The notes: a model not told the origin generated them from the letters alone. DNA of 64,000 nucleotides from Diphasiastrum complanatum (GCA_029204225.1 CM055097.1:31137599-31201598), one strand, 5' to 3'. Shown: positions 21,100-33,871, numbered from the stretch's first letter. Made by a program: numbers and translations.

Positions 21100-22440
21100 T
21101 ATATTACAAGGATTTCTCTTTTGTAATGAATTTGAATGCTTTAATACTTGGCACGTTTTTAGCTTGATATCTAAATTGTGCTCTTCTATAAAACCACTGA
21201 AAAAGTTGAAATAAATATTTATTTCTTGAATTGTGTCCTCCATGGTTTGTTGCTCTATAAAATGCTCCCCTTGCTTGCCAATGAGATTTTCTCATGCCTT
21301 GTGATGACCAGATACTTAAGCTCCCATATTCCTTTGCAAAATAAGTTGCACGATGAAGAAGGATGTGCTGCAAACAATAGTTTTGATTAGTTACATCAGT
21401 AGAAAAAAATATAAGCCCGAATGAGAAAAATATTAGATAATAATATAGATTAGCACCATGTAATGAGTAACATTGTCTTTTCCCCAACAATCATATGCAG
21501 ATTTTACAAATGTGGTGCAATGATTTTACAAAGTCCTCATATCTTCTGATGATAGGTTTTCTTTCCTGATAACACCTATGAGTTTGTCTAAGTTGGTCCA
21601 CGTTTGTTCCTTTTCCACTCGATTACTTCCTTCCAGTGTTCATGTGGCTTGAACAATTTCTCTCCAAATTTTGTATCTGACACTTGATTCTTTGCATGTG
21701 TGATTGGATAAGAATCTTCTTGCTTTAGCACCTCCAATTGATAAATTATTAGGAACGTTTCCTTTTTTCCCGAAGAGTCTGTCACTTTTTTCAATCGTGA
21801 CATTTTCTTTATGTAGTCCTGCATTTGACAGAACTATTTCCAACCTCCTAATTGTTGCTTAAGCCACAAACTCCGGTTTAGGATTCCATGCTAGTAGAAT
21901 ATGCAGGTAAATAAGTTTTTCAATAATACGAACCTCAACATGCAATGTGCATATGTGAACATATTTTAATGGAATTGGCATAACACTTTTCATATTTGGA
22001 TCTTCAGCTTCTCGGGCTGGGCCAGTGTTTGTTAATTGTCCCAAATTCATATTGTAGCAATCCTTCATGCAATAAAGACATGGATGCTTTGATGTTGCCC
22101 ATGAGAGACATTATACATACATTTTAATGTTTTCAAATCCCCTACAAGGTGCCATTGAATTTGAAAACTTCCATGGTTTTCGACTGTAAATTTATCACCC
22201 TCTAAATGTCTCCTTGTAATCTCGCCATAATTTGTTTTTGAAAATATCCATGAAAGTATTTTATGGTCCTCTTTCAAGACCTGTAGAGAAACAAGTAATG
22301 CATGACATGTCAATAAAAGTTGGCAAGATATGAATTGTTAATAAAGATATTCTAAATGAAAATAGAAATCTATACCTGGAATGCCGCCAACCACCATATG
22401 TGATTTTTCGATTGAGCATTAAACGTTTGATCATTTGTAT
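21100..22440 (-). pseudogene. Transposase-like gene, decayed, multi-exon
   Basis: Exon 22440-22376 (ending WWLAAFQ) is followed by a 95-bp GT-AG intron. The next exon, from 22280, carries VLKEDHKILSWIF and then GDLKTLKCMYNVSHGQ. Further on are LHVEVRIIEKLIYLH, a region with WREIVQA and NHCTTFVKSAYDCWGKDNVTHYM, and, after another likely intron, YGSLSIWSSQGMRKSHWQAR, NHGG and LFQWFYRRAQFRYQ. The order of a G-D-L-K motif, an L-H...EKL helix and a GMxKSH motif recalls unnamed transposase-like proteins of eukaryotic DNA transposons, and could supply D, D and E residues. I cannot assign a superfamily. Stops and frameshifts break it, and its 5' part is lost at the junction with gypsy element D. Confidence 0.4.
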
Positions 22441-22498
22441 CTGAAATTTTGTTCATCAAAGTGACACTCACTCGTTCCAACCTTGATGACAGCGGTAT

Positions 22499-23260
22499 AT
22501 GACAGAGATGCGTACGATGATATCGTCACTTGACGAGGGCTTTCACTCGTCTTCTTCTCAGCCTCCGCCTTTGTATCCTTCCCAGCTGCCCACTCGTTAT
22601 CCTTCTTTTGATACACAAATGATCATTGATTTTCCTCCTGATAAAAATATAAAGCCCACAAAATATGCTGGTACAACTTCCTAGAGGACTACTGATGTTG
22701 TAGATCAGTGGTTGCACAAGTGGGAAGAGTATTTTGATTTGAAATGGGCACCCACCGATGAAGGCTAGCGTGTTCGTAAGGCAGCTTACCATTTTATTGA
22801 CTTTGTTGACAGGTGGTGGCGCAAAGTGCTGAAATCACAGCAAGCCCCATTCACCTGGGTTGACTTCAAGCGTTGTTTTTGGGCACAGTTCGTTCCTCCA
22901 CATGAGCATGTGTGTGCGACGGATGCTTGGTTCTTGCATCGTCAGAGGCAGCACATGGTGCAGGAATATGTTGATCAATATAGAGAGATGATGATCAAGA
23001 TACCAAAGGAGATTCCCAAGTGGTTGGTAGTCCACAAGTTCATAATTGGTCTTCGTGCAAAGTTGAGGCCTTCAGTTCTTAATGAAGGATGCAAAACCTT
23101 GGAAGAGGCTGTTGCTACGACCCTCAACTTTGAAGGCAATGTACGCAACAAGGCTGAATTTGGAGTGGCAAGAGTGCCCTAGAAGATGGGTTCGCAGAAG
23201 TCCGGCCAAGCTGGTCAGAGGGATTTCTCGCAGAAGGATCCTATCCAGATGCAATAGACT
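22499..23260 (+). pseudogene. Gag of gypsy element D
   Basis: Starts MTEMRTMISSLDEG with a Pro/Ser-rich N-terminus, then the retrotransposon Gag domain with VDQWLHKWEEYFDLKW, FVDRWWRK and FKRCFWAQFVPP. It is interrupted by TAG codons at about 22681, 22768, 23180 and 23257, each one base change from CAG, CGG or TGG. Apart from these the frame is conserved. Confidence 0.8.
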
Positions 23261-25050
23261 TTGAAGCAAAAATTGGCATCTCCTATGGCTCGTCGTGCTT
23301 ATGACAAGTCACCAATTACTCCTGAGCAAAAGGATAAGGCCAAGAAGGAAGTCTTGTGTTTCTTCTGCCTTGGCAAACATTTGTTCAAGGATTGTCCTCG
23401 ACGCACGGGCAAGAAGCTCCATGTTTTACAGCAGCGTCAAGAGGAGGGCAAGGATGAATCTATCCTGGATGATCTGTTGGTCAGTGATGATGATGACGCT
23501 AGACGTGTCATGACTATTTCGATGCGGAAGCTTGTTCCAGAGGCACCAGTTTGTTTTCTTTCCACCAAGGCACGAGAGGCCTATCAATTTCCAGATAGCG
23601 AACTGATACAGATGAGAGGGAAGCTGGAAGGTCATGATGTGCTTGTCCTATTTGACACCGACTCTTCCCATAATATTATCAACTCTCGTGTGGTGAAGAA
23701 GTTGCACTTGGCTACTGTTCCTTCGGATTACCGGTATACGGTTGAGATGCGAGATGGTAAGGAAACAGAGGTTTGGGATAGGAGAGTCTCTCAGGCATTG
23801 TTGTCCATTCAGACCTATGCTGAGAAGTTAGACTTTGAGATCACCAAATTAGCTAAGTTTGATATTGTACTTGGTAAGCGATGGCATGCGAGTAAGCAGC
23901 CCACTATAGATTTTAAGACTCATGTATATAAGTTTGGGCATGAGGGTTTGTCTCATGTTCTGAAGGGGGAGCGGCCTACTATTGAAGGTCCTCTTGTTAC
24001 CTTGATGCAAATAAAGAAAATGGAGTTGCAGTATGTGTGCTTGTGTTATCTTGCAAATGTGAATGTTGATTCTAGTTTTAGTTGTTTGCAAATAAACTCA
24101 TTCGCAACTTCATCTGATTTAATAACTTTGGTTAGTGCTAGTTTGATACAGCAACAACGATGTGATCCAACTAGTCAGCTAGAGCGATCCATCCGAGCTA
24201 AGTTTAAACATTTATTAATTGACCACATGCCAGAGGGATTGCCGCCTAGACATAATGTGGAGCATCGTATTGAGCTCATTCCAGGGGCAAGTCCGGTATG
24301 TAGACCTCCTTATAGGATGAGTTTGAAAGAAGAGGAGGAAGTCCAAAAGATGTTGGAGGAATATCTCAAGCTGGGGTATATCCGTCCTAGTTTCTCATAT
24401 TTTGCCTCCCCTATTTTATTGGTTAAGAAAAAAGATGGTACTTTTCGGATGTGCGTAGATTACAGGGGATTGAATAAAATCATTGTAAAGCACAGATATC
24501 CGATGCCAAGGATTGATGATCTACTGGATGCATTGCAAGGGGCAGTCATTTCAGTAAGATAGATCTCAAGAGTGGCTACCATTAGATTTTGGCTGGTTCA
24601 GAAGATGTTCCGAAGACGGCCTTTCGAACATGCTTTGGACATTATGAGTTCTTGGTTATGCCATTGGGTTAACCAATGCACCGGCCACATTCATGATGCT
24701 CATGAATGATGTCCTACATGATTTTATGGGCAAGTTTGTAGTCAATTTTATTGACGACATCATCTAGTTTATAGTAACTCGGTGGACGAACATGAGGTTC
24801 ATCTCCGTACTATGTTTGGTAGGTTACAAGAAGTGGTCTTGTATGCCAATTCTCATAAAATAGAGTTATGTAAGACTCATGTCGAGTATTTGGGTCACGT
24901 AGTGATGGTAGAGGGTATTTCAGTTGGCTCTGCCAAGGTGGCTGTTGTCAAGCAGTGGCCAAGATTGGCCGATATTCATCAGTTGCAGTCTTTCTTAGGT
25001 TTTTGTAAGTTCTATCGACGGTTCATTAGGAACTATTCCTAGTTAGTTGC
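23261..25050 (+). pseudogene. Zinc knuckle, protease and reverse transcriptase of element D
   Basis: The zinc knuckle [14 protein letters not shown] lies near 23355. The protease active site reads [11 protein letters not shown], with Asp in place of the usual Gly of DTGSSHN. RT starts near 24230 with [19 protein letters not shown], then [21 protein letters not shown] frameshift near 24555 breaks the palm. The catalytic block FIDDII is readable at about 24750. The thumb region (24782-25042) has LGHVVMVEGISV and FLGFCKFYRRFIRNYS. Confidence 0.8.
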
Positions 25051-25084
25051 TCCTTTGACAGACTAGTTACTAGGGTTTAGCATT

Positions 25085-26816
25085 GTGGTTGTTTGGGATG
25101 CTGAAGCACAACATAGTTTTGACCACTTGAAGGAGGCTGTGGCCACAGCTCCAGTGCTCAAGATTGTTGATCCCAACAAGCCCTTTGACCTAGAGACGGA
25201 TGCAAGTGACATTGCCGTAGGTGCAGTGTTAAGTCAAGAGGGTGGACCTATTGCCTTTGAAAGTAGGAAATTGATGCCAGCACAACAGAGATATCCCACG
25301 CACGAGCAGGAGTTGTATGCGATCATACATGCGCTCAAGGTGTGGCGACATTACTTGTATGGCGCCGAATTTTACGTGTATACTGACCATCATACTTTGA
25401 AGTATTTTTGCACTCAGCCAGATTTGAGAGGCTGCCAAGCTCGGTGAGCCAAGCAGATGCAGGAATTTCATTTGAAAATTCGCTTCCGAAGAGGGAAGGA
25501 AAACGTGGTCGCCGATGCACTATCTCGGATACTACATCAGATGAGCTTTATTGTAGTTGACAGTGATCTCATGGAGTAGATCAAGAAGGCTCAACAGGAT
25601 AACATACACCGTGAAGGAAGGTATGTTATTGAGAAATGGAAAAGCTTTTGTGCCAGACTTGAAGGACCTACGTTGTAGGATTCTTCATGAATGCCATGAT
25701 AGCCCCTACGCAGGGCACCCAGGTATTGATAGGACTACTGAGTTAGTTAGACGACATTATTTCTGGCCATGATTGCAGCGAGATGTCAGGGAGTATGTCT
25801 AGCGTTGCACGGCTTGTCAAGTGAACAAGGTCAAGAGAGTAAGTCCTCTGGGCTTGCTCCACCCTTTAGAGATACCTACAGGAAGTTGGGAAAGAATCTC
25901 TATGGACTTTATTGTTGGTCTACCCAAGATGCAGAAGGGATTTAATTCCATTATGGTAGTGGTAGACAGGTTCTCTAAGATGAATCACTTCATCGCAACG
26001 ACCACGAAAGTCACAGCTTCGCAAGTTGCTGAGTTGTTGATCCAGAACGTAGTCAGGTTACATGGTCTTCCTAGGTCCATTATCTCTGATAGGGATCCCA
26101 AGTTTATGGGAAATTTTTGGACTGAGGTGTTCACGAAGCTGGGAACACAGTTGCGGATGAGTAGTACTGAGCGTCCTCAGACGGATGGCCAGACAGAGAG
26201 AGTGAACTAGATCTTAGAGGATATGCTTAAAGCATATGTAAGTGGTACACAAGCAGACTGAGTAAAGCATTTATCACTATTGGAGTTTGCGTATAATGAT
26301 AAGAGACATGCGTCCACGGGATTGAGTCCATTTGAGCTCAATTATGGTTTTAGGCCATTGAGTCCTGCTACCATAGGCATTCCACAGAAGGTACCTAGCG
26401 CCTCAGAGTTTTTGACTCAGATGCTGCAGAGGCTAGAGATGGCACGAGATAAGTTGTCTAGGGCTATGGCCAGGGTAGAGAGTTATGCTCGTGAGAACTG
26501 TACCTACAGGGAATTTGAGATAGGAGATTGGGTATATTTACTAGTCCCTCTGAAGTCGAAGGTGCTACGCACAAGAAGGTGTGCCAATATATCTCCTAGA
26601 TTTTGTGGACCATGGTTGACTATCAAGACGGTTAGTGGTGTGGCTTATAAGCTACAGCTACCTGTGGGGTGCAATGTGCATCCAGTGTTTCATGTTAGCA
26701 AACTCAAGCGATGTTTGCATGATGGCGATAATCTGGTAGAAGGTCTAGTTTCTCTGGAGGAGAAAGACACTACAGATTATGAGCCAGATAGAGTCCTAGA
26801 TCGGAGAGAGCGATGA
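25085..26816 (+). pseudogene. RNase H and integrase of element D
   Basis: RNase H shows LETDASDIAVGAVLSQ, FESRKLMPAQQRYPTHEQEL and YTDHHTLKYF. The integrase zinc finger HDSPYAGHPGIDRTTE...CTACQ lies at 25,690-25,825, and the core carries SMDFIVGLP, ISDRDPKF and QTDGQTERVN for D, D and E. A GPY/F module (RFCGPWLTIKTVSGVAYKLQ) follows, and VHPVFHVSKLKRCL leads to a truncated chromodomain-like end. TGA and TAG codons at 25445, 25577, 25771, 25799, 26208 and 26259 inactivate it. Confidence 0.85.
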
Positions 26817-26913
26817 TTGAGCTTATGCTACCTGAGAGATGCAACAGTGTTTGCAAAAGTCTTATCCAAGATTTGTCATTGAGGACCGATGACTTGCCAG
26901 AAGAGAAAAGGAT

Positions 26914-27917
26914 TGTTACGACTCAGTCTAGTTCTGACATGGCCTTGGCATGACTGGTCACTCAGAGGGCCTGAGGCCAAGTTGGCAAGGGTCAGTGACC
27001 GGGAAGGGCATCGCTTCCAAGTGGGAACTGATGTATCACGAAATCTCGTGATCCGGTGAGACCGTCTGACAAGCTATCAGAGATGCGGTCGCATAACCGT
27101 GGGGGCCCTAGCTTTTAATGCTAGCCGACAAGCAGTCGAGGTGACCAATTGGTGTCATTGGTAATGACGGGGCATGGGGGTGGTATCCCGTGAGTCACTC
27201 ACTATTCATAGGACGCATGCAGTGTGTACGCCAGGTGGCCTGATCAACCACTGGGGAGTACCTCGTGTATGTTGACAGGAATAGCATGTAGTGGACTCAA
27301 GAGGGGGGGTACCTATGGTTGGGAGGATCATTCCACACACTGGCCTTCAGGAGTTGAGCAGCTTAGAGAGTTTTGGTTGTTCACAGTAGGCACCTCGTAC
27401 CTTCATCATGGAGGGTATGTGGGGGTTTCACCCATTGAAGACCTTCTAGTGGCTCTGTCGCCACGATGAGATTGTTACCTACCCAACATGAGAAGGCTAG
27501 TGCCATAAACACGGGTTGTATAGGCTTAATGTGGTGTATGGGTTCCTCTCATGAGCGGCTCCTACTAAACTCTAAGTTGACGTCGGATTATCCTTTGCAC
27601 AGTGGCCCCCAATGCCAGTCAAGTCGTTCGGGTTGCATCGAGACAACAGAAATGCAGAGCAGGGTTGCCCCTACCCTTGATTTTTGCAGCCACAACTGTA
27701 GTAAATCACCTCTTCCCAAGTTCATCGTCCCCTTCCTATTCCATACCCAATAGAGTATACACCATATTAGTGCACATCGACATGGGATCTAGTTAATGTA
27801 GTCTTGTATAAGTAGTCAATCACCTCATTGCCAAAGGCGAGGGACCGCCGACCTCTCTCGAGCCTATCAGGATTAGTAGTTAGTCGCACAAGGGATGTTA
27901 CCAAGGGGCACCACGTG
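26914..27917 (+). repeat. 3' LTR of element D (left part)
   Basis: Starts TGTTACGACTCAGTC directly after a purine tract. It is more GC-rich than its surroundings. It is interrupted at 27918 by the LTR of copia E, so its end lies beyond the window. Confidence 0.6.
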
Positions 27918-28998
27918 TGACGGGACAAGGGAGTATGGAGAACGCGAGAGTAGGAATATTTGCGGAATAGCTCTCCCGCTACAATGGGCTGCTAGATGCA
28001 AAAACAGTCTAATGGAATGTTTATGCTAATTACATTCACAACTTAAGAGTTCTATTGCTGAATAGGATCTTATAAATTAGTTCATACTCATAAAAAATAT
28101 AGAATGAGTACAGTCCACTGAAGAGATTAGAAATGGTTTGAGGTATTACTGGATTTTTGTATTCAATAAGAAGTTTAGTTTTGAAATAGATTGAAAGAGC
28201 AGTGTGACAATGCAAGTTTCTCAGGCGTCAAAGACAACCATCGTCTGATCAGAAACTAAGGAGTCGTAGACATTCATGTTCTGATCAGAGTGAGTGAACA
28301 AATGTTATCAAACAGTAATGAAGTGCATTCAAATCACAACAAGCATTCATCTACGTTATACACAGATAGAAAAGTGTGTTGTTGCTATATTACACTGAAG
28401 CACAACAAAATAGCGATAACAACCAGAATGACGACATAACTGGGAGGCTCAAAATCATTCGTCTCATGGACGGAGCATCACGTAGTGTGCCTGGATGATC
28501 CATTTATAGAATTCATCCATGTATTAATTACAGTAAATATTTGTCACCTAATTAGGTAAGCCATTGTACTTGGAAGTATTTGGCTTGTGGGACAACTGTA
28601 CATGGTATATACGGTCAACGAATCAGGAAATGTTGACGCGGACGAGGACATTGCAAATCTCTCACTTCGCATTTTACGTGAAGTGACTTTCTCTCACTTT
28701 GAAAATTTTGGAAAGTGCCTGGAACGTTCCTCGTTGAAAATAGATGATTGTCGAGATTTTTTTCTCTCTTCGGGATTTTGCGAAAAAGCTGACAGTGCCT
28801 ATAAAAATGCGAAGGTGCCCTTAAAAAGACGACAATGTCCTTAAAACAGTTTAATTTAAGTTAACTTTTTCAAAATAGTTGAAAGGAAGAAGTCAAAGGT
28901 AAGTGTTGCATTTTTTCGGAAAGTGCAAAAAAGCCGACATTGTCACAAAATAGTTAAACTGTTGAACTATGCTGAAGTGTGGCATTTCGGGAAAAGCC
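27918..28998 (-). repeat. 3' LTR of element E, first part
   Basis: Starts TGACGGGACAAGG and aligns along its length with the 5' LTR that starts TGATGGGGCAAGG at 62505. It is cut by element F at 28998, and AAGCC is duplicated on the other side. Confidence 0.85.
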
Positions 28999-29708
28999 TA
29001 TTAAAAATTCACAATTCTAGCTTGTCACAATTCTAGTTTGACTAGTTTTGGTCATACGACTTGTAAATAGTTAGATGGTCATGATGTGGCTTGTCACACA
29101 TGCCAAATAGCATAGGATTCCATTCATAGGGATGTTCTCAAGTTGACTTGAGTGATAGAACCTTTGAAATGAGTCCAAATCATGCTTAGATACAAGAGAG
29201 AGAAAATAGGAGCAATTTTTGGTAATTTTTACATTGTTGAGGGATCTCCAAGATTCCAGCCCTAACTTGGTAGGGATGAAAGATCCACCAAAATTAGCAT
29301 TAGGGATAGGTTTAGGGATACTCAAACCTGCCCAAAACCGTGATGGATCATGTATATATAGGTGATGATCTCTCACCAAAATCAATCAAACAATTTCATG
29401 ATTTTTCTCTCATATTGGTGCAATTGCTCTCTATGTTCTTAATTCTTTGAGTTTTTGTGATTCCTAATCATTATAGGATTGAATGTGGGTTTGGTGTACA
29501 GTTCTCAGACTGTGGGGGGCCGTACTTTCACACGTGTGAAGAATTCTTCAAGGATTTGGGCCATTTAGTGAGGTTCAGGCATAGATTCTTCATGGATTTT
29601 GATGGTCCAAGTTGTGCTAATATTATGAGATCATAATCTATTGTTTTCCTCATCATTTCAAGTGTTTTAGGATTCTTATTTTCTATAATCTTTACATGGT
29701 ATCAGAGC

Positions 29709-30512
29709 CTAAAGGTTGAAATGAGCTAAATCCTTGGTTTGCATTCAATCTGATCACAATTTTTTTATCTAAATCTTGTGTAGATTGGATCTTAGCATCT
29801 AGCAATGATTCTAGAACTCAAAGTGAGTCAAATCCATTGGAGATTGGTGTTGTGTGACTTCATTTGTAGGTGTTTAGGTTTCTAAAACCGGAGGCAAAGT
29901 TGAATTTAATCCACATTACCAAGATAGCAAGTTTTGCTTGCTCCAAGCATTCATTTCGAAGCGAGTTTTGGAGGTGATTTCATAGAGGAGGCTTTCTAGC
30001 ATTCAAGGAGAGGGAAGATCAGAGATTTGGAACTCTTCAAGGCTATTCTAAGGTGTAGAGGACACCTCCTAAAATGATTTAGGTTAGGTTCAGTCCAACC
30101 ATTGCTTGACTTATGCATCAAATTAGATCTATTTTTCATCAATTTTGATCAATTTTTGCTTGTGATTGGATAGTAGATTGTGTTGCATCCTCATTAAGTT
30201 CCATCTAGATCTTTTACAAGTGATTTTGGAAGTATATTAGGTTGCTGAAATTCACTCTTGATCAAATCATTTGGAAGCTTTTATGTTCTGTATAGAAAGA
30301 GGGGCAATTCTACTAGTATTATCTACTTCAATCAAGCAAGTGCATTGTTTCTAGTATTCTATGATTTGATTTTGGTAAAGATCATTCTTAGATCTTTATA
30401 GGAAGTATATTACTGATCTTTTCAGGTCCCTAAGAAGTGGGATAAGGTAGATCTTCAATCAAATCAATAGAAGTAACCTTCATTTGTGTCAAGTCCTTAA
30501 TTAGGAGAATAG
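29709..30512 (+). other. Untranslated leader of element F
   Basis: AT-rich leader between primer site and gag, about 800 bp, without an open frame. It matches the leader of element H (55960-55150) in reverse. Confidence 0.75.
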
Positions 30513-31901
30513 ATGGCATCTTTAAATGCATATCTTTTGGATACTAATGAGAGGCTCAACAAAACTGACTATTCCATATGGAAAGTTAGAATGGAATCCA
30601 TCATGATCATGCAAGATCTAATGGAGATTGTAAATGGTAAGGAGGATGAACCTATTCATCCTCAAGAAAAAGCCAAATACAACAAGAGGTGCAATATTGC
30701 ACTACATTGCATAAAAATGAATGTTGCAAATGAACTCTTAAGAGAGGTAGGAGATTGCACTTCGGCTCAAGAGGCTTGGGAGACTTTGCAAAAGGTCTAT
30801 GAATCCAAGAACCAAACTAGGATGTTAGCTTTGAAGAATCAAATCTATAGAAGCTATCAAAAGAAAGGAGAGAGTGCACATACTTTTGTCTTAAGAGTGA
30901 AGGAATTGAACAAAGAGCTAGCCTTCATAGGTTATCCTATCAAGGATGAAGAGCTTGTTCAACTCATATTGAATGGACTAAGCTTTGAATTTGACAATTT
31001 GGTTTAGGGAAATGCAATTATTGGTAAGCTACCCATACTTGAAGAGCTCCAAGGCACACTCATGGCCGAGGAATCAAGAAGGAGCCAAATGCAAGAGAGG
31101 ATGGATAGACTTTCCATCCAAGGTGGAGATGACCAAGCTCTCTTCACCAAAGTCAAAGGGAAGTCCAACGGCAAAGGATCAACATTCAAGAAGTCTTCAA
31201 AGCTTGAGGATCAATAAGGACCCTCAAAGGCATCTCCATCAACCACCAAAGTCAAGAAGGACAAATCGAAGGTGAAGTGCTACTATTGTAGCAAGATGGG
31301 GCATAATGAATCAGAATGCTTCAAGAGGAAGCAAGATCAAAGCCAAGCCAACATGAGCAAAGAGGAGGAGGAGGAGGAGAGTTCACATGAGGACTCTCTC
31401 ATGATGTTCATATTTTCTTCAACAAGCTTCAAAGGAGAAGATCATTGGTGGATTGACTCGGGTGCTAGTTCACATATGACTAGCAAAAGGCAGTTTTTCT
31501 CTTCTCTCTTATCTTATGATGGACCTATAAAGTCTATCTATACAGCAAATGATGAAGCTTGTAAGATTGAAGGAGTTGGTAGCATTCCCCTTTGCTTAGG
31601 ATCTTCCAAAAAGATCAACATAGAAGGTGTTTTGTACATTCCTACAATAACAAAGAATCTACTAAGTGTTGGCCAAATGGTAGACAATGGTTTCAATGTT
31701 GACTTTTTTTCAAATGAGCGTTTCATCAAGAAGAAGGGTAAGATAGTGGCTAAGGGCACTAGACCTGGCAAACTTTATAAGTTGGATGCATTTGTGGATA
31801 CTAATGTTGTCATGTTGGCCGAGAAGAGCAAGATATCTACCTCTTCACTTTATGGCACAAAAGACTTGGACATGTCAACTCGGGTTCCATGGAGGCTATG
31901 A
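30513..31901 (+). pseudogene. Gag-protease of copia element F
   Basis: One frame starting MASLNAYLLDTNERLNKTDY with a copia Gag (IWKVRMESIMIMQDLMEIV). The zinc knuckle CYYCSKMGHNESEC has Asn-Glu where relatives have Tyr-Ala. The protease reads WWIDSGASSHMTSK. TAG at 31005 and TAA at about 31216 interrupt it. It ends in the pre-integrase region, where a frameshift follows near 31855. Confidence 0.85.
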
Positions 31902-33871
31902 TCAAGGAGGAGTATGTTTTAGGCCTACCAAAGTCTATTGAGAAGGAAGACAAGGTTCCATTGGAAACAAAAACCAAGGAGGATCCATCTTCCACAAGAG
32001 GGATCATGCTTGGATATGCAAGCTCAAGCAAGGGCTACAAAAGCTCTCTCCTATCCTTGAACAAATTTGTTGTTTCAAGGGATGTTATATTTGATGAACA
32101 TCATATGCATATTCTTGAAGAAGGCTCAAGTGCTCCAACAATCAAGAAGAAGATGGCCAAGGAGCAAGATCTTGATTTTGAGGAGGAGCTCATGGAGGAG
32201 TAAGCACCAAACCCACCTATCACACCAAGGAGCCATCAAGGGCAAAATTGGAGCCATCAAGGCTCACATATCAAGGCAAAGGACAACAAGTTGAGGCTAT
32301 CTCATCCACTTCTTATGCTTTATCTAGTTTTGAAGAACCATCTAATGTTAAAGAAGCATTGAACTCCAAAGAATGGAGCTATGTTGGATGAGTATAATGC
32401 CTTGATTGGGAATGAAACTTGGTTGCTTGTTGATAGACCTCAAAGGAATGTAATAGGATGCAAGTGGGTCTTCAAGCTTAAGTTGAATGCAAATGGGAAT
32501 GTTAACAAATATAAAGCAAGATTAGTTGCAAAAGGTTATGCTCAAGAGAGAGGGATAGACTAGGAGGAAACTTTTGCATCCGTGTCCAAGATGGTCACAA
32601 TAAGGCTAATCATTGCACTTGCATCACATTCTGGATGGATCCTATGTCAAATGGATGTCTCTAATGCTTTCTTGAATGGTTTTTTGGAAGAGGATATCTA
32701 TATGGAGCAGCCACAAGGGTTCATCAAGCAAGGAATGGAGAACAAAGTATGTCATCTCCAAAGAAGCATCTATGCCTTGAAGCAAGCCTCGAGACCTTGG
32801 AATTCAAGATTACATTGCTATCTTATTTCACTTTCTTTTGTTCATAGTGAATATGATCCCACTCTTTACATTAAGTTTGATGATGTTGGTATTGTACTTT
32901 TACTCATTTATGTAGATGACATCATCATTAGTGGAAATAGTGTTGATGGTATTGAAAAAATCAAGATAGATCTATCCTTAGAGTTCAAGATGGTAGATCT
33001 AGGGCGTCTTCACTTCATCTTAAGCATAGAGGTACTTAGAGGATCTGATTTTATCTTTATAACTCAAGTAAACTATGCTCAAAGTCTTTTGAAGAAGTTT
33101 AAGATGGAAGAATGCAAAAGTGTTGGCACACCAATGGAGCAAGATGTAAAAGCGCCAAATGAAGATGAAAGATCCTTCATGGACATCACTTTGTTTAGGC
33201 AGCTTATAGGCTCATTGATGTGGATCACTATAAATAGACCAGATCTTAGCTTTCGTGTATGTAGGTTGAGCCAATCCATGGCAAAACCATTGAATATCTA
33301 TTGGAAAAAGGCTAAGAGGATTCTAAGATACATCTCGGATACATTGGATTTTGGGATTCTATATATCGGAGATGTGATTAGCCTTCATGCATTTAGTGAT
33401 TCAGATTTTGCAGGGGACAAGAGGGATATGAAATCAACAAGTGCCTATTCAACTTTAATAGGAGAAGGTGTGGTTTCATGGCTTTCAAAAAAGCAAGAAA
33501 CTATATCTCTATCTTCAACCGAGGCCGAGTACAAAGCTTTGACAACCACTACAAAGGAGGTACTTTGGATCAAGAGATTATTGGTGGAACTAAAGATCAT
33601 GGATTCAGAGGAGGCACCAATCATCTACAATGACAATATATCAGCCCAACACCTTGCATCTAACCCAATCTTCCATGCAAGATCTAAGCACATTGAGATA
33701 TGCCATCACTTTGTGAGAGAAATGGTGCAAGCCAAGGAGATTGCTTTGGAGCATGTTCCAAGCAATGAATGTGTAGTTGATCTACTTACTAAACCACTTC
33801 AAAAGACACCTTTTATGAAGTTCAGATCATCACTTGGAGTGATTAGTAAAGCAATGATTGAACCAAGCTAG
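31889..33871 (+). pseudogene. Pol of copia element F, integrase core deleted, RT-RNase H retained
   Basis: The frame passes from IEKEDKV straight to PLETKTKEDPSSTRG, whereas element H has the whole integrase core between these points. RT follows, with [51 protein letters not shown] and the catalytic LLIYVDDIIISG. RNase H has SDSDFAGDKRDMKSTSAYS and STEAEYKAL, and the frame ends with LTKPLQKTPFMKF. TAA near 32201 and TAG at 32561 disrupt it. Confidence 0.85.

Larger units (their letters stand above)
22499..27917 (+). mobile_element. Ty3/gypsy element D, chromovirus-like, 5' truncated
   Basis: Gag, protease, RT, RNase H and integrase occur in gypsy order on the plus strand, followed by a polypurine tract (26899-26913) and a 3' LTR. 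No 5' LTR or primer site is present; the body joins the transposase-like relic at about 22,470-22,499. The C-terminal DYEPDRVLDRRER recalls the start of a chromovirus chromodomain. Copia E is inserted in the 3' LTR. Confidence 0.85.

Noticed and set aside
27224-27796. Plus-strand frames in the GC-richer stretch after gypsy integrase
   Set aside because: They lie in the 3' LTR of element D; open frames here follow from higher GC and carry no motif.
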